A stretch of 64,000 bases of DNA from Cryptosporangium arvum DSM 44712 (GCF_000585375.1 NZ_KK073874.1:2976001-3040000), one strand, 5' to 3'; counted from the stretch's first letter, positions 1 to 8,983 are shown. Translations and numbers: made by a program. The notes: generated from the sequence alone by a model not told the origin.

Positions 1-258
1 CCACTCCCGGAACGCGGTGATCACCGTCCGCGACGGCGGCCGGATCCGCACCGAGATCAGCGCCTGGATCGGCCGGCCCACCGCGGCCAGGTCGATCTCC
101 GCGCGGTACCCGGCGATCACCCCGGTCTCGCGCAGCGCCCGCACCCGCAGCAGCGACGTCGACGGCACCACCCCGACCGCGGCCGCGAGGTCCCGGTTCG
201 TCGTCCGCGCATCGTTCTCCAGTTCCCGGAGAAGCGCCCGGTCGATCGCATCAATCAC
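1..258 (-). CDS. Lrp/AsnC-family transcriptional regulator, N-terminal part
   Basis: Only the first 86 codons are in the window; the C-terminal part lies beyond base 1. The frame begins with a GTG and reads MIDAIDRALLRELENDAR, followed by a winged-helix HTH (about residues 5–50, with NRDLAAAVGV and a recognition helix around STSLLRVRAL) and the start of the ligand-binding RAM domain (LISVRI). This is the standard Lrp/AsnC order; family members bind amino acids and control amino-acid metabolism or transport. It is divergent from the DUF2000 gene at 334, with a 75-bp gap that probably holds both promoters. The family call is good; the ligand is unknown. Confidence 0.85.
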   Translation of the reverse strand, partial: MIDAIDRALLRELENDARTTNRDLAAAVGVVPSTSLLRVRALRETGVIAGYRAEIDLAAVGRPIQALISVRIRPPSRTVITAFREW

Positions 259-333
259 TGTGGTTTCCCCGATTCGTCGAACGGAATTCGACAACTGCGC
301 CAGAGAGCGCAACAACAGCTTACTGTTTCCGCC

Positions 334-798
334 GTGACCATCACTGATGAAGCATCGACCGGCGAGCTGCTCGCGCTGACGACGCGTCAGCAGCGGACGA
401 AGTGGGTCGTCGTGGTCGACCGGGACCTCCCGATCGGGCTGATCGCGAACGCGGCCGCGTGCCTGTCGGCGACGATCGGCCAGCAGCGGCCCGACCTGCT
501 CGGCCCGGCGACCGCCGACGGGTCCGGGCTCGAGCACCAGCCGCTGCCGTTCATCGGCTGCTCGATCCTCGGGGCCGACGCCGCGACCGTGCACCGGGTG
601 CGCACCAGGGCCGCCTCCCGGCCGGCGCTGCTCGTCGTCGACATGCCGCAGGTGGCGCAGCAGGCCACCGCGTACGCCGAGTACCAGGCGACGATGGCCG
701 CGACGCCGCACGAGGAGCTGGCCTACTACGCGGTCGGGCTGGTCGGGCCGCGCAACCAGATCGACAAGGTCGTCGGCGGCCTGCAGCTGCTGCGATGA
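334..798 (+). CDS. DUF2000 family protein
   Basis: A 154-residue soluble protein starting at GTG 334. It carries the family features: an early hydrophobic strand (TKWVVVVDRDLPIGLIANAA), a central PFIGCSILGAD segment and a C-terminal YYAVGLVGPRNQIDKVVGG. DUF2000 proteins have a peptidyl-tRNA-hydrolase-like fold but no established activity. The gene is divergent from an Lrp/AsnC regulator, a pairing that I recall as common in actinobacteria and that suggests the regulator controls it. It converges on the LysE-type gene ending at 880. The biochemical role is unknown. Confidence 0.8.
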   Translation: MTITDEASTGELLALTTRQQRTKWVVVVDRDLPIGLIANAAACLSATIGQQRPDLLGPATADGSGLEHQPLPFIGCSILGADAATVHRVRTRAASRPALLVVDMPQVAQQATAYAEYQATMAATPHEELAYYAVGLVGPRNQIDKVVGGLQLLR

Positions 799-879
799 CC
801 GGCCCCGACCTGGCCGGCGCCCTGCGTACCTGGATGTCCGGCCCCCGGTAGTGACGCGAGTCGCAGCCGGGGGAGGAGC

Positions 880-1512
880 TCAGTGCGGGGAGACGGCCAG
901 TTTCAGGCCGAAGCCGATCAGGGCCGTCCCGGTGACGCGGTCGATCGCGCGGTGGACCGACGGGCGCCGCAGCCAGCCCCGCACGCCGTGCGCGGCGAGG
1001 ATCAGCGCGCTGAACCAGAGCATCCCCTCGGCGTTGTGCACGAGCGCCAACGCGACCCCCATCAGCAGCGGAGGAGCCTGCTCGGGCAGGAACTGCGGGA
1101 TCACCGCGAGGTAGAACGCCCCGACCTTCGGGTTGAGCAGGTTGGTCAGCGTCCCCCGCCACCACGCCCGCCGGCTGCTCACCGCGTCGCCCGGCCCGCC
1201 GGGTGCGTCGGGATCGCGCCGCCGCAGCGTCGACCGGATCATCTGGACGCCCAGCCACACCAGATACGCCGCACCCGCCACCCGGAGTGCGGTGTATGCC
1301 ACGGTCGACGCGGTGAGCAGCGCCGACACTCCCACGGCGGCGGCCGCGCCCCAGACCAGCGAGCCCGTACCGATGCCCAGCGCGGCCGCGAACGCCGGGC
1401 GCCGCCCGCTCACCAGCGCGGTGCGCAGGACGTACGCGGTGTCCAGCCCCGGGACGATCGTCAGCAGGGCCGCGACCGCGGCGAAGGACAGCAGGGAGGA
1501 GGTCACGCTCAT
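880..1512 (-). CDS. LysE/RhtB family exporter
   Basis: A 210-residue integral membrane protein, the usual length for LysE/RhtB amino-acid exporters. It has about six hydrophobic segments and the family hallmarks near the N-terminus (TIVPGLDTAYVLRTAL) and in the middle (GTLTNLLNPKVGAFYLAVIP). I chose ATG at 1512 (MSVTSSLLSF) because the family starts immediately before the first membrane helix; the open frame extends upstream without family similarity. Members export amino acids or small metabolites; the substrate cannot be read from sequence. It is divergent from the flavoprotein gene at 1619. Confidence 0.88.
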   Translation of the reverse strand: MSVTSSLLSFAAVAALLTIVPGLDTAYVLRTALVSGRRPAFAAALGIGTGSLVWGAAAAVGVSALLTASTVAYTALRVAGAAYLVWLGVQMIRSTLRRRDPDAPGGPGDAVSSRRAWWRGTLTNLLNPKVGAFYLAVIPQFLPEQAPPLLMGVALALVHNAEGMLWFSALILAAHGVRGWLRRPSVHRAIDRVTGTALIGFGLKLAVSPH

Positions 1513-1529
1513 GCCTGGCATTCTGCCGG

Positions 1530-1557
1530 TGTGAGCCAAACCACCCCGCTTCACGTC
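1530..1557 (+). promoter_or_regulatory. Possible ECF41-type promoter upstream of the flavoprotein–sigma operon
   Basis: TGTGAGC (1530–1536) and CGTC (1554–1557) are separated by 17 bases and lie about 60 bases upstream of the flavoprotein start. The published ECF41 target consensus, as I remember it, is TGTCACA, about 16 bases, then CGTC. The −10 match is exact but short and the −35 is poor, so this is only a candidate for autoregulation by the sigma factor at 2773. Confidence 0.25.
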
Positions 1558-1618
1558 CGCGGGGGTGCACTTCGTCTCGTGCTCGTCGGTTGATTCCCAG
1601 CGCGAGAGGCGGGCGACG

Positions 1619-2776
1619 ATGATCACGATCATGGTGGTGGGGGCGGGGTACGCGGGCCTGGCGGCGGTGACGAGCCTCGCCGGGCGGTTGCGTGGGCGCG
1701 ACGACGTGCACGTCGCGCTGGTCGACGCGAGCGACCGGTTCACCGAGCGGCTGCGGCTGCACCAGGTGGCGTCCGGGCAGCACCCGGCCGAGTTCCGGAT
1801 CCCCGAGCTGCTGGCCGGAACCGGCGTCGAGTTCGTCCGGGCCCGGGTCACCGGGCTGGACGCCGCCGCACGCACCGTACGCCTCGACGACGAGCGCGAA
1901 CTCCGCTACGACACGCTCGTGTACGCGCTGGGCGCGGTCGCCGACACCGACGCCGTCCCGGGTGCCGCCGACCACGCCGAGACCCTCGACACCCTCGACT
2001 CCGCCACCCGGGTCGCCACCCGCCTGGCCGCCCTCGGCACCGGTCGCGTGGTGGTCTGCGGGAGCGGGCTCACCGGGGTCGAGGCCGCGGCGGAGATCGC
2101 CGAGAGCCATCCCGCGCTCCGCGTCACGCTCCTGGGCCGGGACGCCCCCGGCTCCACGCTCGGGCCGAAAGCGCGCGCCCACCTCACCGCCGCGCTGGCC
2201 CGCCTCGGCGTCCGCGTCCGCACCGGCGTGATCCGCGCCGTGCACCCGCACGCCGTCCAGCTCGACGACGGCGAGCCCGAACCGGCCGACCTCGTGCTCT
2301 GGACCAGCGGCGTCCGCGTCGCGCCGCTCGCCGCGAAAGCCGGTCTCGACGTCGACGAGAGGAACCGCATCGTCACCGACGCGACGCTCCGCTCGGTCTC
2401 GCACCCGGAGATCTACGCGGTGGGCGACGCCGCCGCCGTCCGCCAGACGTTCGGCACCCTGCACGGCACCTGCCAGAGCGGCATGCCCACCGGCGTCGGG
2501 GCGGCCGTGGCGATCGTGCGTGCCCTGGACGGCCGGACACCGAAGCCGTTCCGGTTCGGCTACCTGCACGTGCCGATCAGCCTGGGCCGCCACGACGCGG
2601 TCGTCCAGTTCACCCGCCCGGACGACAGCCCGAAGCGCGCGGCCCTGACCGGACGGTCGGCCCGGTGGTACAAGGAGACCGTGAGCGCCGCACCGTGGCC
2701 GGCGTTCGGCCGTACCCTCAAGGCCCCGCGCACGGCCGTGCTGGGCTGGCGACGAGGAGGCCGGCACACCCGATGA
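1619..2776 (+). CDS. NAD(P)/FAD-dependent oxidoreductase (NDH-2-like)
   Basis: A 385-residue two-dinucleotide-fold flavoprotein. The FAD-binding GAGYAG is at residues 8–13, a second Rossmann motif CGSGLTGVEAA at about 147–157, and the second FAD contact YAVGDAA at 266–272. This is the pyridine nucleotide-disulfide reductase/type-II NADH dehydrogenase layout, without redox-active cysteines. ATG 1619 is preferred over the upstream ATG at 1565 because it follows a GAGAGG ribosome site and begins directly with the FAD fold. Its last codons overlap the ECF41 sigma gene (ATGA at 2773–2776), so the two are translationally coupled. The electron acceptor is unknown. Confidence 0.85.
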   Translation: MITIMVVGAGYAGLAAVTSLAGRLRGRDDVHVALVDASDRFTERLRLHQVASGQHPAEFRIPELLAGTGVEFVRARVTGLDAAARTVRLDDERELRYDTLVYALGAVADTDAVPGAADHAETLDTLDSATRVATRLAALGTGRVVVCGSGLTGVEAAAEIAESHPALRVTLLGRDAPGSTLGPKARAHLTAALARLGVRVRTGVIRAVHPHAVQLDDGEPEPADLVLWTSGVRVAPLAAKAGLDVDERNRIVTDATLRSVSHPEIYAVGDAAAVRQTFGTLHGTCQSGMPTGVGAAVAIVRALDGRTPKPFRFGYLHVPISLGRHDAVVQFTRPDDSPKRAALTGRSARWYKETVSAAPWPAFGRTLKAPRTAVLGWRRGGRHTR

Positions 2777-3651
2777 CCGCGTTCGACGAGTACCGCGACC
2801 TGCTGTTCTCGGTGGCCTACCGCATCCTCGGCACCGTCGCCGACGCCGAGGACGTCGTCCAGGACACCTGGGTGAAGTGGTCGGCGGCCGACCGCACCGG
2901 CGTCGCCGAGCCCAAGGCCTACCTGGCCCGGATCACGACCGGCCTCGCGATCGACCGGCTCCGTCAGCGCCAGGCCCGTCGCGAGAGCTACCTCGGCCCC
3001 TGGCTCCCCGAACCCGTGGTCACGACCGAGGACACCGCCGACGACGTCTCGATCGCGCTGCTGCTGGTGCTGGAGAACCTCACCCCGCTCGAACGGGCGG
3101 TGTTCGTCCTGCACGAGGCGTTCGGCTTCACCCACGCCGAGATCGCCGAGGCCGTCGACCGGTCGCCGGACACCGTCCGCCAGGCCGCCCACCGCGCCCG
3201 CGAATACGTGAGCGCCCGGCGTCCCACCCAACGCAAAGGGATCAGCCGCCCCACCCGGGCACGCCACCGCGAGGTCACCGAACGCTTCCTCGCCGCCGCG
3301 GTCGGCGGCGACCTGAACACGCTGCTCGACCTGCTCGCGCCCGGCGTCACGCTCTGGACCGACGGCGGCGGCAAGGTCCGCCAGGCGATGCGCCCGGTGG
3401 TCGGGGCCGAGCGCGTCGCGGCCTGGTTCGCCGGTGTCGGCACCCGCCCGTACGAGGGCGTCGACCCGGCCGACATGACCGCCGAGGTCCTCGACCTCAA
3501 CGGCACCGCGGGCGTCGTGTTCCGCGGCGCCGGCCGCGTCGTCGCCACCCTCACGCTCGACCTCGACGAGAACGGCCGGATCGCCGGCCTCCACAACGTC
3601 GCCAACCCCGACAAACTCCGCGCCGTGGCGAACCGGCCGTCACCCGACTGA
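2773..3651 (+). CDS. ECF41-type sigma factor with SnoaL-like C-terminal domain (SigJ-like)
   Basis: A 292-residue ECF sigma factor. Region σ2 is at about residues 5–70 and σ4 at 92–148 (LTPLERAVFVLHEAFGF followed by an HTH). A SnoaL/NTF2-like extension occupies about 165–285. Two motifs diagnostic for ECF41 are visible: WLPEP at 77–81 in the linker and DGGGK at 197–201 in the extension. ECF41 factors lack an anti-sigma factor and are modulated by this C-terminal domain. Members usually sit next to an oxidoreductase, epimerase or carboxymuconolactone decarboxylase-like gene; here the partner is the coupled flavoprotein upstream. Confidence 0.92.
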   Translation: MTAFDEYRDLLFSVAYRILGTVADAEDVVQDTWVKWSAADRTGVAEPKAYLARITTGLAIDRLRQRQARRESYLGPWLPEPVVTTEDTADDVSIALLLVLENLTPLERAVFVLHEAFGFTHAEIAEAVDRSPDTVRQAAHRAREYVSARRPTQRKGISRPTRARHREVTERFLAAAVGGDLNTLLDLLAPGVTLWTDGGGKVRQAMRPVVGAERVAAWFAGVGTRPYEGVDPADMTAEVLDLNGTAGVVFRGAGRVVATLTLDLDENGRIAGLHNVANPDKLRAVANRPSPD

Positions 3652-3710
3652 TGCGTTTGCCTGCGTTAGCGGCAGGATGGAGGGCGCCAGCGTCCGGAGG
3701 AGAGAAGCGA

Positions 3711-4715
3711 ATGGTCAAGCCGGTCGAGTCGCAACCGGTGCTCACGCCGCTCACCGAGGCGGCGATCTTCCTCGTCGTGGTGATCCGCGACGGTGGTGAG
3801 GACACGGTGCGCGACCTGATCCCCGACATCGCGGGCATCGCCCGCTCGGTCGGGTTCCGGGCCCCCGAGGGTGACCTGAGCGTCGTCACCGGCATCGGGT
3901 CGGACGCGTGGGACCGGCTCTTCGGTGGCCCGCGCCCGGCCGAGCTGCACCCGTTCCGGGAGCTGGCCGGGAAGCACACGGCCCCGTCCACGCCCGGCGA
4001 CCTGCTGTTCCACCTCCGCGCCCGCCGGATGGACCTCTGCTTCGAGCTCGCCACGCACCTCACGCGCCGCCTCGGCGACGCCGCCGAGGTCGTCGACGAG
4101 ACGGTCGGCTTCCGCTACTTCGACCAGCGTGACCTGATGGGCTTCGTCGACGGCACCGAGAACCCCACCGGCGCCGCCGCGCTCGAGGCCGCCGCGATCG
4201 GCGACGAGGACCCCGACTTCGCCGGCGGCAGCTACGTCGTCGTGCAGAAGTACCTCCACGACATCGGCGCCTGGAACGCGCAGAGCGTCGAGGCGCAGGA
4301 GAAGATCATCGGCCGCACCAAGCTCGACGACCTGGAACTGCCCGACGACGTCAAGCCGGCCGACTCGCACGTGGCGCTGAACACGATCGAGGACGAGGAC
4401 GGCAACGAGCAGCAGATCGTCCGCGACAACATGCCGTTCGGCTCGGTGGCGCAGGGCGAATTCGGGACCTACTTCATCGGCTACGCGAAGACGCCGAGCG
4501 TCACCGAGCAGATGCTGCGCAACATGTTCCTCGGCCGTCCGGAAGGCGTCACCGACCGGATCCTGGACTTCTCGACCGCGGTCACCGGCAGCCTGTTCTT
4601 CGTCCCCAGCGCCGACTGGATGGACGACCCGCCCGGCCCGCCGGAGCCCGTCGTCGACGCCGAAACCGATGGATCGCTGCGCATCGGCAGCCTCAAGAGG
4701 AGCACCGCACCGTGA
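3711..4715 (+). CDS. dyp: DyP-type heme peroxidase, encapsulin cargo
   Basis: A 334-residue dye-decolorizing peroxidase (class B/P-like length). The hallmark GFVDGTENP is at 144–152, supplying the distal catalytic Asp, and a probable proximal heme His lies in DSHVALN downstream. ATG 3711 follows a GGAGGAGAG ribosome site. The last residues, GSLRIGSLKRS (from residue 321), match the encapsulin targeting peptide that docks cargo inside the shell, after a Pro/Asp-rich flexible linker (PPGPPEPVVDAETD). The stop overlaps the encapsulin GTG start. It probably acts in peroxide or oxidative-stress defence within the compartment; natural substrates of DyPs are poorly known. Confidence 0.95.
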   Translation: MVKPVESQPVLTPLTEAAIFLVVVIRDGGEDTVRDLIPDIAGIARSVGFRAPEGDLSVVTGIGSDAWDRLFGGPRPAELHPFRELAGKHTAPSTPGDLLFHLRARRMDLCFELATHLTRRLGDAAEVVDETVGFRYFDQRDLMGFVDGTENPTGAAALEAAAIGDEDPDFAGGSYVVVQKYLHDIGAWNAQSVEAQEKIIGRTKLDDLELPDDVKPADSHVALNTIEDEDGNEQQIVRDNMPFGSVAQGEFGTYFIGYAKTPSVTEQMLRNMFLGRPEGVTDRILDFSTAVTGSLFFVPSADWMDDPPGPPEPVVDAETDGSLRIGSLKRSTAP

Positions 4716-5512
4716 ACAACCTGTACCGCGAGCTCGCACCGATCTCCGACGCCGCCTGGGCCGACATCGAGACCGAGGCCAAGCGCACGTTCACCCGCCA
4801 CGTCGCCGCCCGCCGGGTCGTCGACGTGCTCGGTCCGTCCGGTGAGGAGCTGTCCGCCGTCGGCACCGGGCACCTGACCGAACTCACGGCACCGGCCGAG
4901 GGGGTGCTCGCCCGCAAGCGGGTCGTGCAGCCGATCGTGGAGTTCCGCGTGCCGTTCGTCGTCGACCGCCAGGCCGTGGACGACGTGGAGCGCGGCGCGA
5001 AGGACTCCGACTGGCAGCCGGTGAAGGACGCCGCGAAGGCGCTGGCGTTCGCCGAGGACCGCGCGATCCTCGACGGGTACGCGGCCGCGAACGTCACCGG
5101 TCTGCGGCCGGGCAGCTCGAACTCCGCGATCGCGCTGCCGGCCGACGTCCGCGAATACCCGAACGCGGTCGCCCAGGCGATCACGGCGCTGCGCCTGGCC
5201 GGTGTGGACGGCCCGTACAGCCTCCTGCTCTCGGCCGAGGCCTACACCGCCGTGGCCGAGACCGCCGACCACGGCTACCCGATCCACGAGCACATCGCCC
5301 GGGTGCTGCGCGACGGCGAGATCATCTGGGCGCCCGCCATCGACGGCGCGGTCGTGCTCTCCACCCGCGGCGGCGACTACGAGCTCCACCTCGGCCAGGA
5401 CGTGTCGATCGGCTACCTCTCGCACGACGCGAACAGCATCGAGCTGTACTTCCAGGAATCCCTGACGTTCATCGTCCAGACCACCGAGGCCGCGGTGAAC
5501 CTCACGGCCTGA
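4712..5512 (+). CDS. enc: Family 1 encapsulin shell protein
   Basis: A 266-residue HK97-fold nanocompartment protein (linocin M18/CFP29 family). It has the conserved start MNNLYRELAPISDAAWADIE, the GRR-like ARRVVDV segment and the C-terminal E-loop/A-domain sequence ending in the typical LTFIVQTTEAAV. Length is as expected for family 1 shells. It starts with GTG 4712, overlapping the DyP stop (GTGA), so shell and cargo are made together. Sixty subunits normally form a T=1 particle of about 24 nm that encloses the DyP hexamer. It converges on the acyl-CoA synthetase gene, whose stop is only 19 bp away. Confidence 0.96.
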   Translation: MNNLYRELAPISDAAWADIETEAKRTFTRHVAARRVVDVLGPSGEELSAVGTGHLTELTAPAEGVLARKRVVQPIVEFRVPFVVDRQAVDDVERGAKDSDWQPVKDAAKALAFAEDRAILDGYAAANVTGLRPGSSNSAIALPADVREYPNAVAQAITALRLAGVDGPYSLLLSAEAYTAVAETADHGYPIHEHIARVLRDGEIIWAPAIDGAVVLSTRGGDYELHLGQDVSIGYLSHDANSIELYFQESLTFIVQTTEAAVNLTA

Positions 5513-5531
5513 GGTCCACCGCGCTGACGAC

Positions 5532-7055
5532 CTAGGCGTACTCCTCCCGGAGCTTGCCCTTCACCAGTTTGCCGGTGGGGGTCCGGGGGAGTGCGTCGGT
5601 GAACTCGATGCGCCGCGGCACCTTGAACCCGGCGAGCTGCTCACGGGCGAACTCGGCGATCGAGGCCCGGGTGTCGTCGGACGCCGACGCCGACGCGACC
5701 AGCTGCACGACCGCGAGCACCGATTCGCCGAACTCCGGATCCGGCACCCCGATCACCGCCACGTCGAGCACGGCGGGGTGCTGGAGCAGCGCGTCCTCGA
5801 TCTCCTGCGGGTAGATGTTCACGCCGCCGGAGATGATCGTGAACGCCTTGCGGTCGCTCAGGAACAGGTAGCCCTGGTCGTCGAGGTAACCGACGTCGCC
5901 GACCGTCGTCCACGTCGGATGCTCCGGGTGCTGCGCGCTGCGCGTCTTCTCCGGGGCGTTGTGGTAGACGAACGGCAGGTCGTCGCGCTCGAAGAAGATG
6001 AGGCCGGGGGTGCCGATCGGCACCTCCTGCCCCGCGTCGTCGCAGATGCGCGGGATGCCGATCATCGGCTTGCCCACCGAGCCCGGGTGCTTCAACCACT
6101 CCTCGGAGCCGATGAACGTGCCGCCGGCGCCCTCGGTGGAGGCGTAGTACTCCTCGAGGATCGGCCCCCACCACTCGATCATCTGCCGTTTCACCTCGAC
6201 CGGACACGGCGCGGCGGCGTGGATCGCGGTCTTGTGCGAGCTGAGATCGAACCCTCCCCGCACCGACACCGGCAGGCGCAGCATCCGGACGAAGTGCGTC
6301 GGCACCCACTGGCTGTGCGTCACCCGGTGGTGCGCGATCGCCCGCACCGCCCGCTCGGCGTCGAACGAGGGCATGACCACCACCGTGCCGCCGAGCGACG
6401 TCACGACCATGCCGAAGCGCAGCGGCGCCGCGTGGTAGAGCGGCGCGGGGGAGAGGTAGACCGAGTCCTGGTTGAAGCCGTAGAGCGGCCCGAACACCCC
6501 GACGTACGGGTCGCCGGGTTCGTGTACCTGCCGCTCCGGCAGGTGGGGCTTGATGCCTTTCGGGCGCCCGGTGGTGCCCGAGGAGTAGAGCATGTCGCCG
6601 CCGCGCGGCTGGTCGGCCGGTACCTCGGGCGACGAGGAGGCCAGCAGCTCCTCGTAGTCCCGGTAGCCGTCCCGGGTCGAGCCGCCGATCTGGATGCGGG
6701 TGTGCAGGGCCGGGAACTCCCCCTCGACCAGCGGCAGCAGACCCTCGGAGGCCACCAGCGCCGACGCGCCGCAGTCCTCCAGGATGTACGCGACCTCGGG
6801 CTTCGCGAGGTGCCAGTTCACCGACGTCAGATACAGCCCGGACCGTAAACAGGCCCAGTACACCTCGAAGACCCGCGGGCTGTTCTCGGTCAGCAACGCC
6901 ACGACGTCACCGGGGCGCAGACCGGCGTCCCGGAACGCGTTGGCCAGGCGGACGGAACGCTCTTCCAGCTGGGCGTAGGTCAGGATCTCGCTGTCGTCCT
7001 CCATGACGACGGCGGGCTTGTCGGGGGAGGAGGCGACATAGGCTCCTGGGTACAC
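5532..7055 (-). CDS. Acyl-CoA synthetase (AMP-dependent ligase)
   Basis: A 507-residue member of the ANL adenylating superfamily. The ATP-binding P-loop [10 protein letters not shown] is at about 158–167, the adenylate motif [12 protein letters not shown] lies in the middle, the hinge region [17 protein letters not shown] follows, and the C-terminal catalytic Lys is in [12 protein letters not shown] chose GTG at 7055 ([17 protein letters not shown]), the usual start of this FadD subfamily, with GAGG eight bases upstream; the open frame runs further upstream but overlaps the methyltransferase. It likely activates a fatty or carboxylic acid to its CoA thioester. Substrate is unknown. Confidence 0.9.
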   Translation of the reverse strand: MYPGAYVASSPDKPAVVMEDDSEILTYAQLEERSVRLANAFRDAGLRPGDVVALLTENSPRVFEVYWACLRSGLYLTSVNWHLAKPEVAYILEDCGASALVASEGLLPLVEGEFPALHTRIQIGGSTRDGYRDYEELLASSSPEVPADQPRGGDMLYSSGTTGRPKGIKPHLPERQVHEPGDPYVGVFGPLYGFNQDSVYLSPAPLYHAAPLRFGMVVTSLGGTVVVMPSFDAERAVRAIAHHRVTHSQWVPTHFVRMLRLPVSVRGGFDLSSHKTAIHAAAPCPVEVKRQMIEWWGPILEEYYASTEGAGGTFIGSEEWLKHPGSVGKPMIGIPRICDDAGQEVPIGTPGLIFFERDDLPFVYHNAPEKTRSAQHPEHPTWTTVGDVGYLDDQGYLFLSDRKAFTIISGGVNIYPQEIEDALLQHPAVLDVAVIGVPDPEFGESVLAVVQLVASASASDDTRASIAEFAREQLAGFKVPRRIEFTDALPRTPTGKLVKGKLREEYA

Positions 7056-7132
7056 GGGCAACACCTCGCGCGCTCGGAGGAAGTGGCTCAGGCATCGTGA
7101 CGCGGCCCACACCCCTCTGTCGAGAGTCGTCG

Positions 7133-7696
7133 TTAACTTTTCCGGGCCCGGAATTTGAACGAGCCCGGGACCGTCGTCACGAGCGGGTCGCTGAACCCCG
7201 CGGTCCGCAGCCGTTCCGGAAGGACATCCGGGTCGACGACGACCATCGTGTCGAATACGTGCAGGAACCGGAACCTGGCGCTGGTGCGGCTGTCCGACCC
7301 GGCGAAGACCCCGCCCGGCCGCAGCACCCGGTGCGCCGACGCGAACAGCCGGTCCTGCGCGGCCGGCGACGGCACGTGGTGCAGCATCGTGAAGCAGACG
7401 ACCGCGTCGAACGAGTCGTCCGGGAAGTCCAGCGCGGTGGCGTCCGCGGTGACGACCCGGACGCCGGGAACGGCGGTACGCAGCCGCGCGGCCGAGGCCG
7501 GGTCGACCTCCACCGCGGTCAGCCGCGGCACCGACCGGGCCAGCACCCGGGTAGTCGCCCCGAACCCCGGGCCGATCTCCAGCACGTCCGCCCCGAGGTC
7601 GACACCTTTCAGCGCCCACGGGAGCAGCGTCTCCTCGACCTTGGCGAACCACGTGTCGGAGCTGCACAGCCTGCGATGGAACCAGTTCATCGGCAT
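7133..7696 (-). CDS. Class I SAM-dependent methyltransferase
   Basis: A 187-residue methyltransferase. Motif [15 protein letters not shown], is at about 38–51; the acidic residue after β2 is in TAVEVDP; motif IV-like [13 protein letters not shown] follows; then [11 protein letters not shown]. This is the Methyltransf_11 layout. Either Met1 or Met3 (MNWFHRRL, at 7690) could be the start; no clear ribosome site separates them. It lies upstream of the acyl-CoA synthetase on the same strand with a 77-bp gap, and is divergent from the AraC gene at 7753. Substrate is unknown. Confidence 0.85.
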   Translation of the reverse strand: MPMNWFHRRLCSSDTWFAKVEETLLPWALKGVDLGADVLEIGPGFGATTRVLARSVPRLTAVEVDPASAARLRTAVPGVRVVTADATALDFPDDSFDAVVCFTMLHHVPSPAAQDRLFASAHRVLRPGGVFAGSDSRTSARFRFLHVFDTMVVVDPDVLPERLRTAGFSDPLVTTVPGSFKFRARKS

Positions 7697-7752
7697 GATC
7701 GGGACGCTAGGCCGAGGCCGGGCGGGGCCGCGATGCGCTACCTTGCCAACTC

Positions 7753-8520
7753 ATGTCGCGCTACGGCCACGGTGGCGCTGTCGTCGTGGGGGACGTCGAA
7801 CTGGCCGGTGGTCAGTGGTTCCCGCCGCACCGGCACACCGTGCACCAGCTCGTCTGGTCGCGGAAGGGCGTCGGCAGCGTCCGGATCGACGAGTCGACCT
7901 GGTTCCTGCCGCGCACGCTCGCGCTCTGGATCCCGGCCGGGGTGGAGCACGCGACCGGCGCGATCGACCCGTCCTGGAACCGGAGCCCGTACTTCCTGCC
8001 CGAGCGGTGCCCGATCGGCTGGCCGGAGCCGACGGTCGTCGCGGTGACGCCGCTGCTGGCCGCGCTCATCGACCACCTCGCCGACTTCGGGCTGGGCCCC
8101 GGCGAGCGGGTCCGCGCCGAGGCGGTGGTCTTCGACCTGCTGCGCCCGCTGGAGGCGGTCACGATCCCGCTCCCGATGCCGTCCGACGTCCGGGCGGCCC
8201 GGGTCGCCGCGGCCCTCCTCGCGAACCCGGCCGACGGCCGGACGCTGGCCGAGTGGGGCCGCGAGGCCGGCGCCAGCGCACGCACGCTGCGCCGGGTGTT
8301 CCTGGCCGAGACCGGCCTGTCGTTCGGCCGCTGGCGCACCCACGCGCGCCTGCGTGCCGCGATGCCGGTGCTGGCCACCGGCCACCCGGTGGCGGCCGCC
8401 GCCCGCCGCGCCGGCTACGGGTCGGCGAGCGCGTTCGTCGCCGCATTTCACCGCACGGTCGGGGTGCCTCCCGGGACATACTTCGGCGGTGGAACCGACA
8501 ATCCGGCTCGGCGGGGCTGA
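7753..8520 (+). CDS. AraC-family transcriptional regulator
   Basis: A 255-residue regulator. The N-terminal cupin ligand-binding domain (about 10–95) includes a HRHTVHQLVW segment typical of the NimR/YdhB-like subgroup. The C-terminal double HTH (about 150–245) includes AREAGASARTLRRVFLAETG-like and RAGYGSASAFVAAFHRTVG sequences. It is divergent from the methyltransferase gene with a 56-bp intergenic gap, so it may control that gene as well as itself. Its last 32 bases overlap the GNAT gene in another frame. Effector is unknown. Confidence 0.88.
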   Translation: MSRYGHGGAVVVGDVELAGGQWFPPHRHTVHQLVWSRKGVGSVRIDESTWFLPRTLALWIPAGVEHATGAIDPSWNRSPYFLPERCPIGWPEPTVVAVTPLLAALIDHLADFGLGPGERVRAEAVVFDLLRPLEAVTIPLPMPSDVRAARVAAALLANPADGRTLAEWGREAGASARTLRRVFLAETGLSFGRWRTHARLRAAMPVLATGHPVAAAARRAGYGSASAFVAAFHRTVGVPPGTYFGGGTDNPARRG

Positions 8521-8983
8521 ACTCGTCCCCGACGTCGAGCACCTCTGGAAGGCGCTGCACGCCCATCACCAGAAGGGTCTGCCGGACCTCGCGTACCACT
8601 CGCCGGACGCGTCGTGGGCGGTCCGGAGCGACGAGTACCGGGAGTGGCTCGCCCGGCCCGGCTCGTTCGTGCTGGTGGCCTACTCCGGCGTCGTCCCGGT
8701 CGGGTACGCGCTGGTCGAGATCGTCGAGGGACCGGAGGACACCTGGGTCAGCGGCGACCGGATCGCCCACCTGCAGTCGCTCTCGATCGCGCCCGGCTGG
8801 CGCGGCACCGGCCTCGGCACCGCGCTCGCCGACCGCGTCGACGCCGAACTCGAGGCCCGCGGCGTCCACGACCTGATGCTCGACGTCGTCGAGGGCAACG
8901 TCGGCGCGGAACGGTTCTACGAACGCCGGGGGCTGCGCAAGGTCATGACGATCTACGCCCGCTTCTCAGGCGAAGCGGGGTAG
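8489..8983 (+). CDS. GNAT-family N-acetyltransferase
   Basis: A 164-residue acetyltransferase. The acetyl-CoA-binding motif A is seen as LSIAPGWRGTGLGTALADRV, followed by LDVVEGNVGAERFYERRGL, the usual motif B with the FYERRGF-like signature. I chose GTG 8489 (EPTIRLGGAEL) because it begins the β1 strand; the open frame extends further upstream into the AraC coding region without similarity. It overlaps the end of araC by 32 bases, so it is probably co-transcribed. Its 3′ end overlaps that of the LLM oxidoreductase on the other strand by 18 bases. Substrate is unknown. Confidence 0.82.
   Translation: MEPTIRLGGAELVPDVEHLWKALHAHHQKGLPDLAYHSPDASWAVRSDEYREWLARPGSFVLVAYSGVVPVGYALVEIVEGPEDTWVSGDRIAHLQSLSIAPGWRGTGLGTALADRVDAELEARGVHDLMLDVVEGNVGAERFYERRGLRKVMTIYARFSGEAG

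Noticed and set aside
551-2767. 738-codon minus-strand open frame
   Set aside because: It covers LysE, flavoprotein and DUF2000 genes in a frame with Arg/Gly/Ala-rich low-complexity sequence; a GC-driven shadow.
3660-3676. CCTGC-N7-GCAGG inverted repeat upstream of dyp
   Set aside because: Five-base arms are expected often by chance in such GC-rich DNA; not listed as a feature.
4712-5512. Phage capsid protein (HK97 fold)
   Set aside because: The gene matches encapsulin, is coupled to a DyP cargo with a targeting peptide, and no other phage gene is nearby.
5513-5531. Terminator between encapsulin and acyl-CoA synthetase genes
   Set aside because: Only a 5-bp AGGTC/GACCT match with a long loop; too weak to call.
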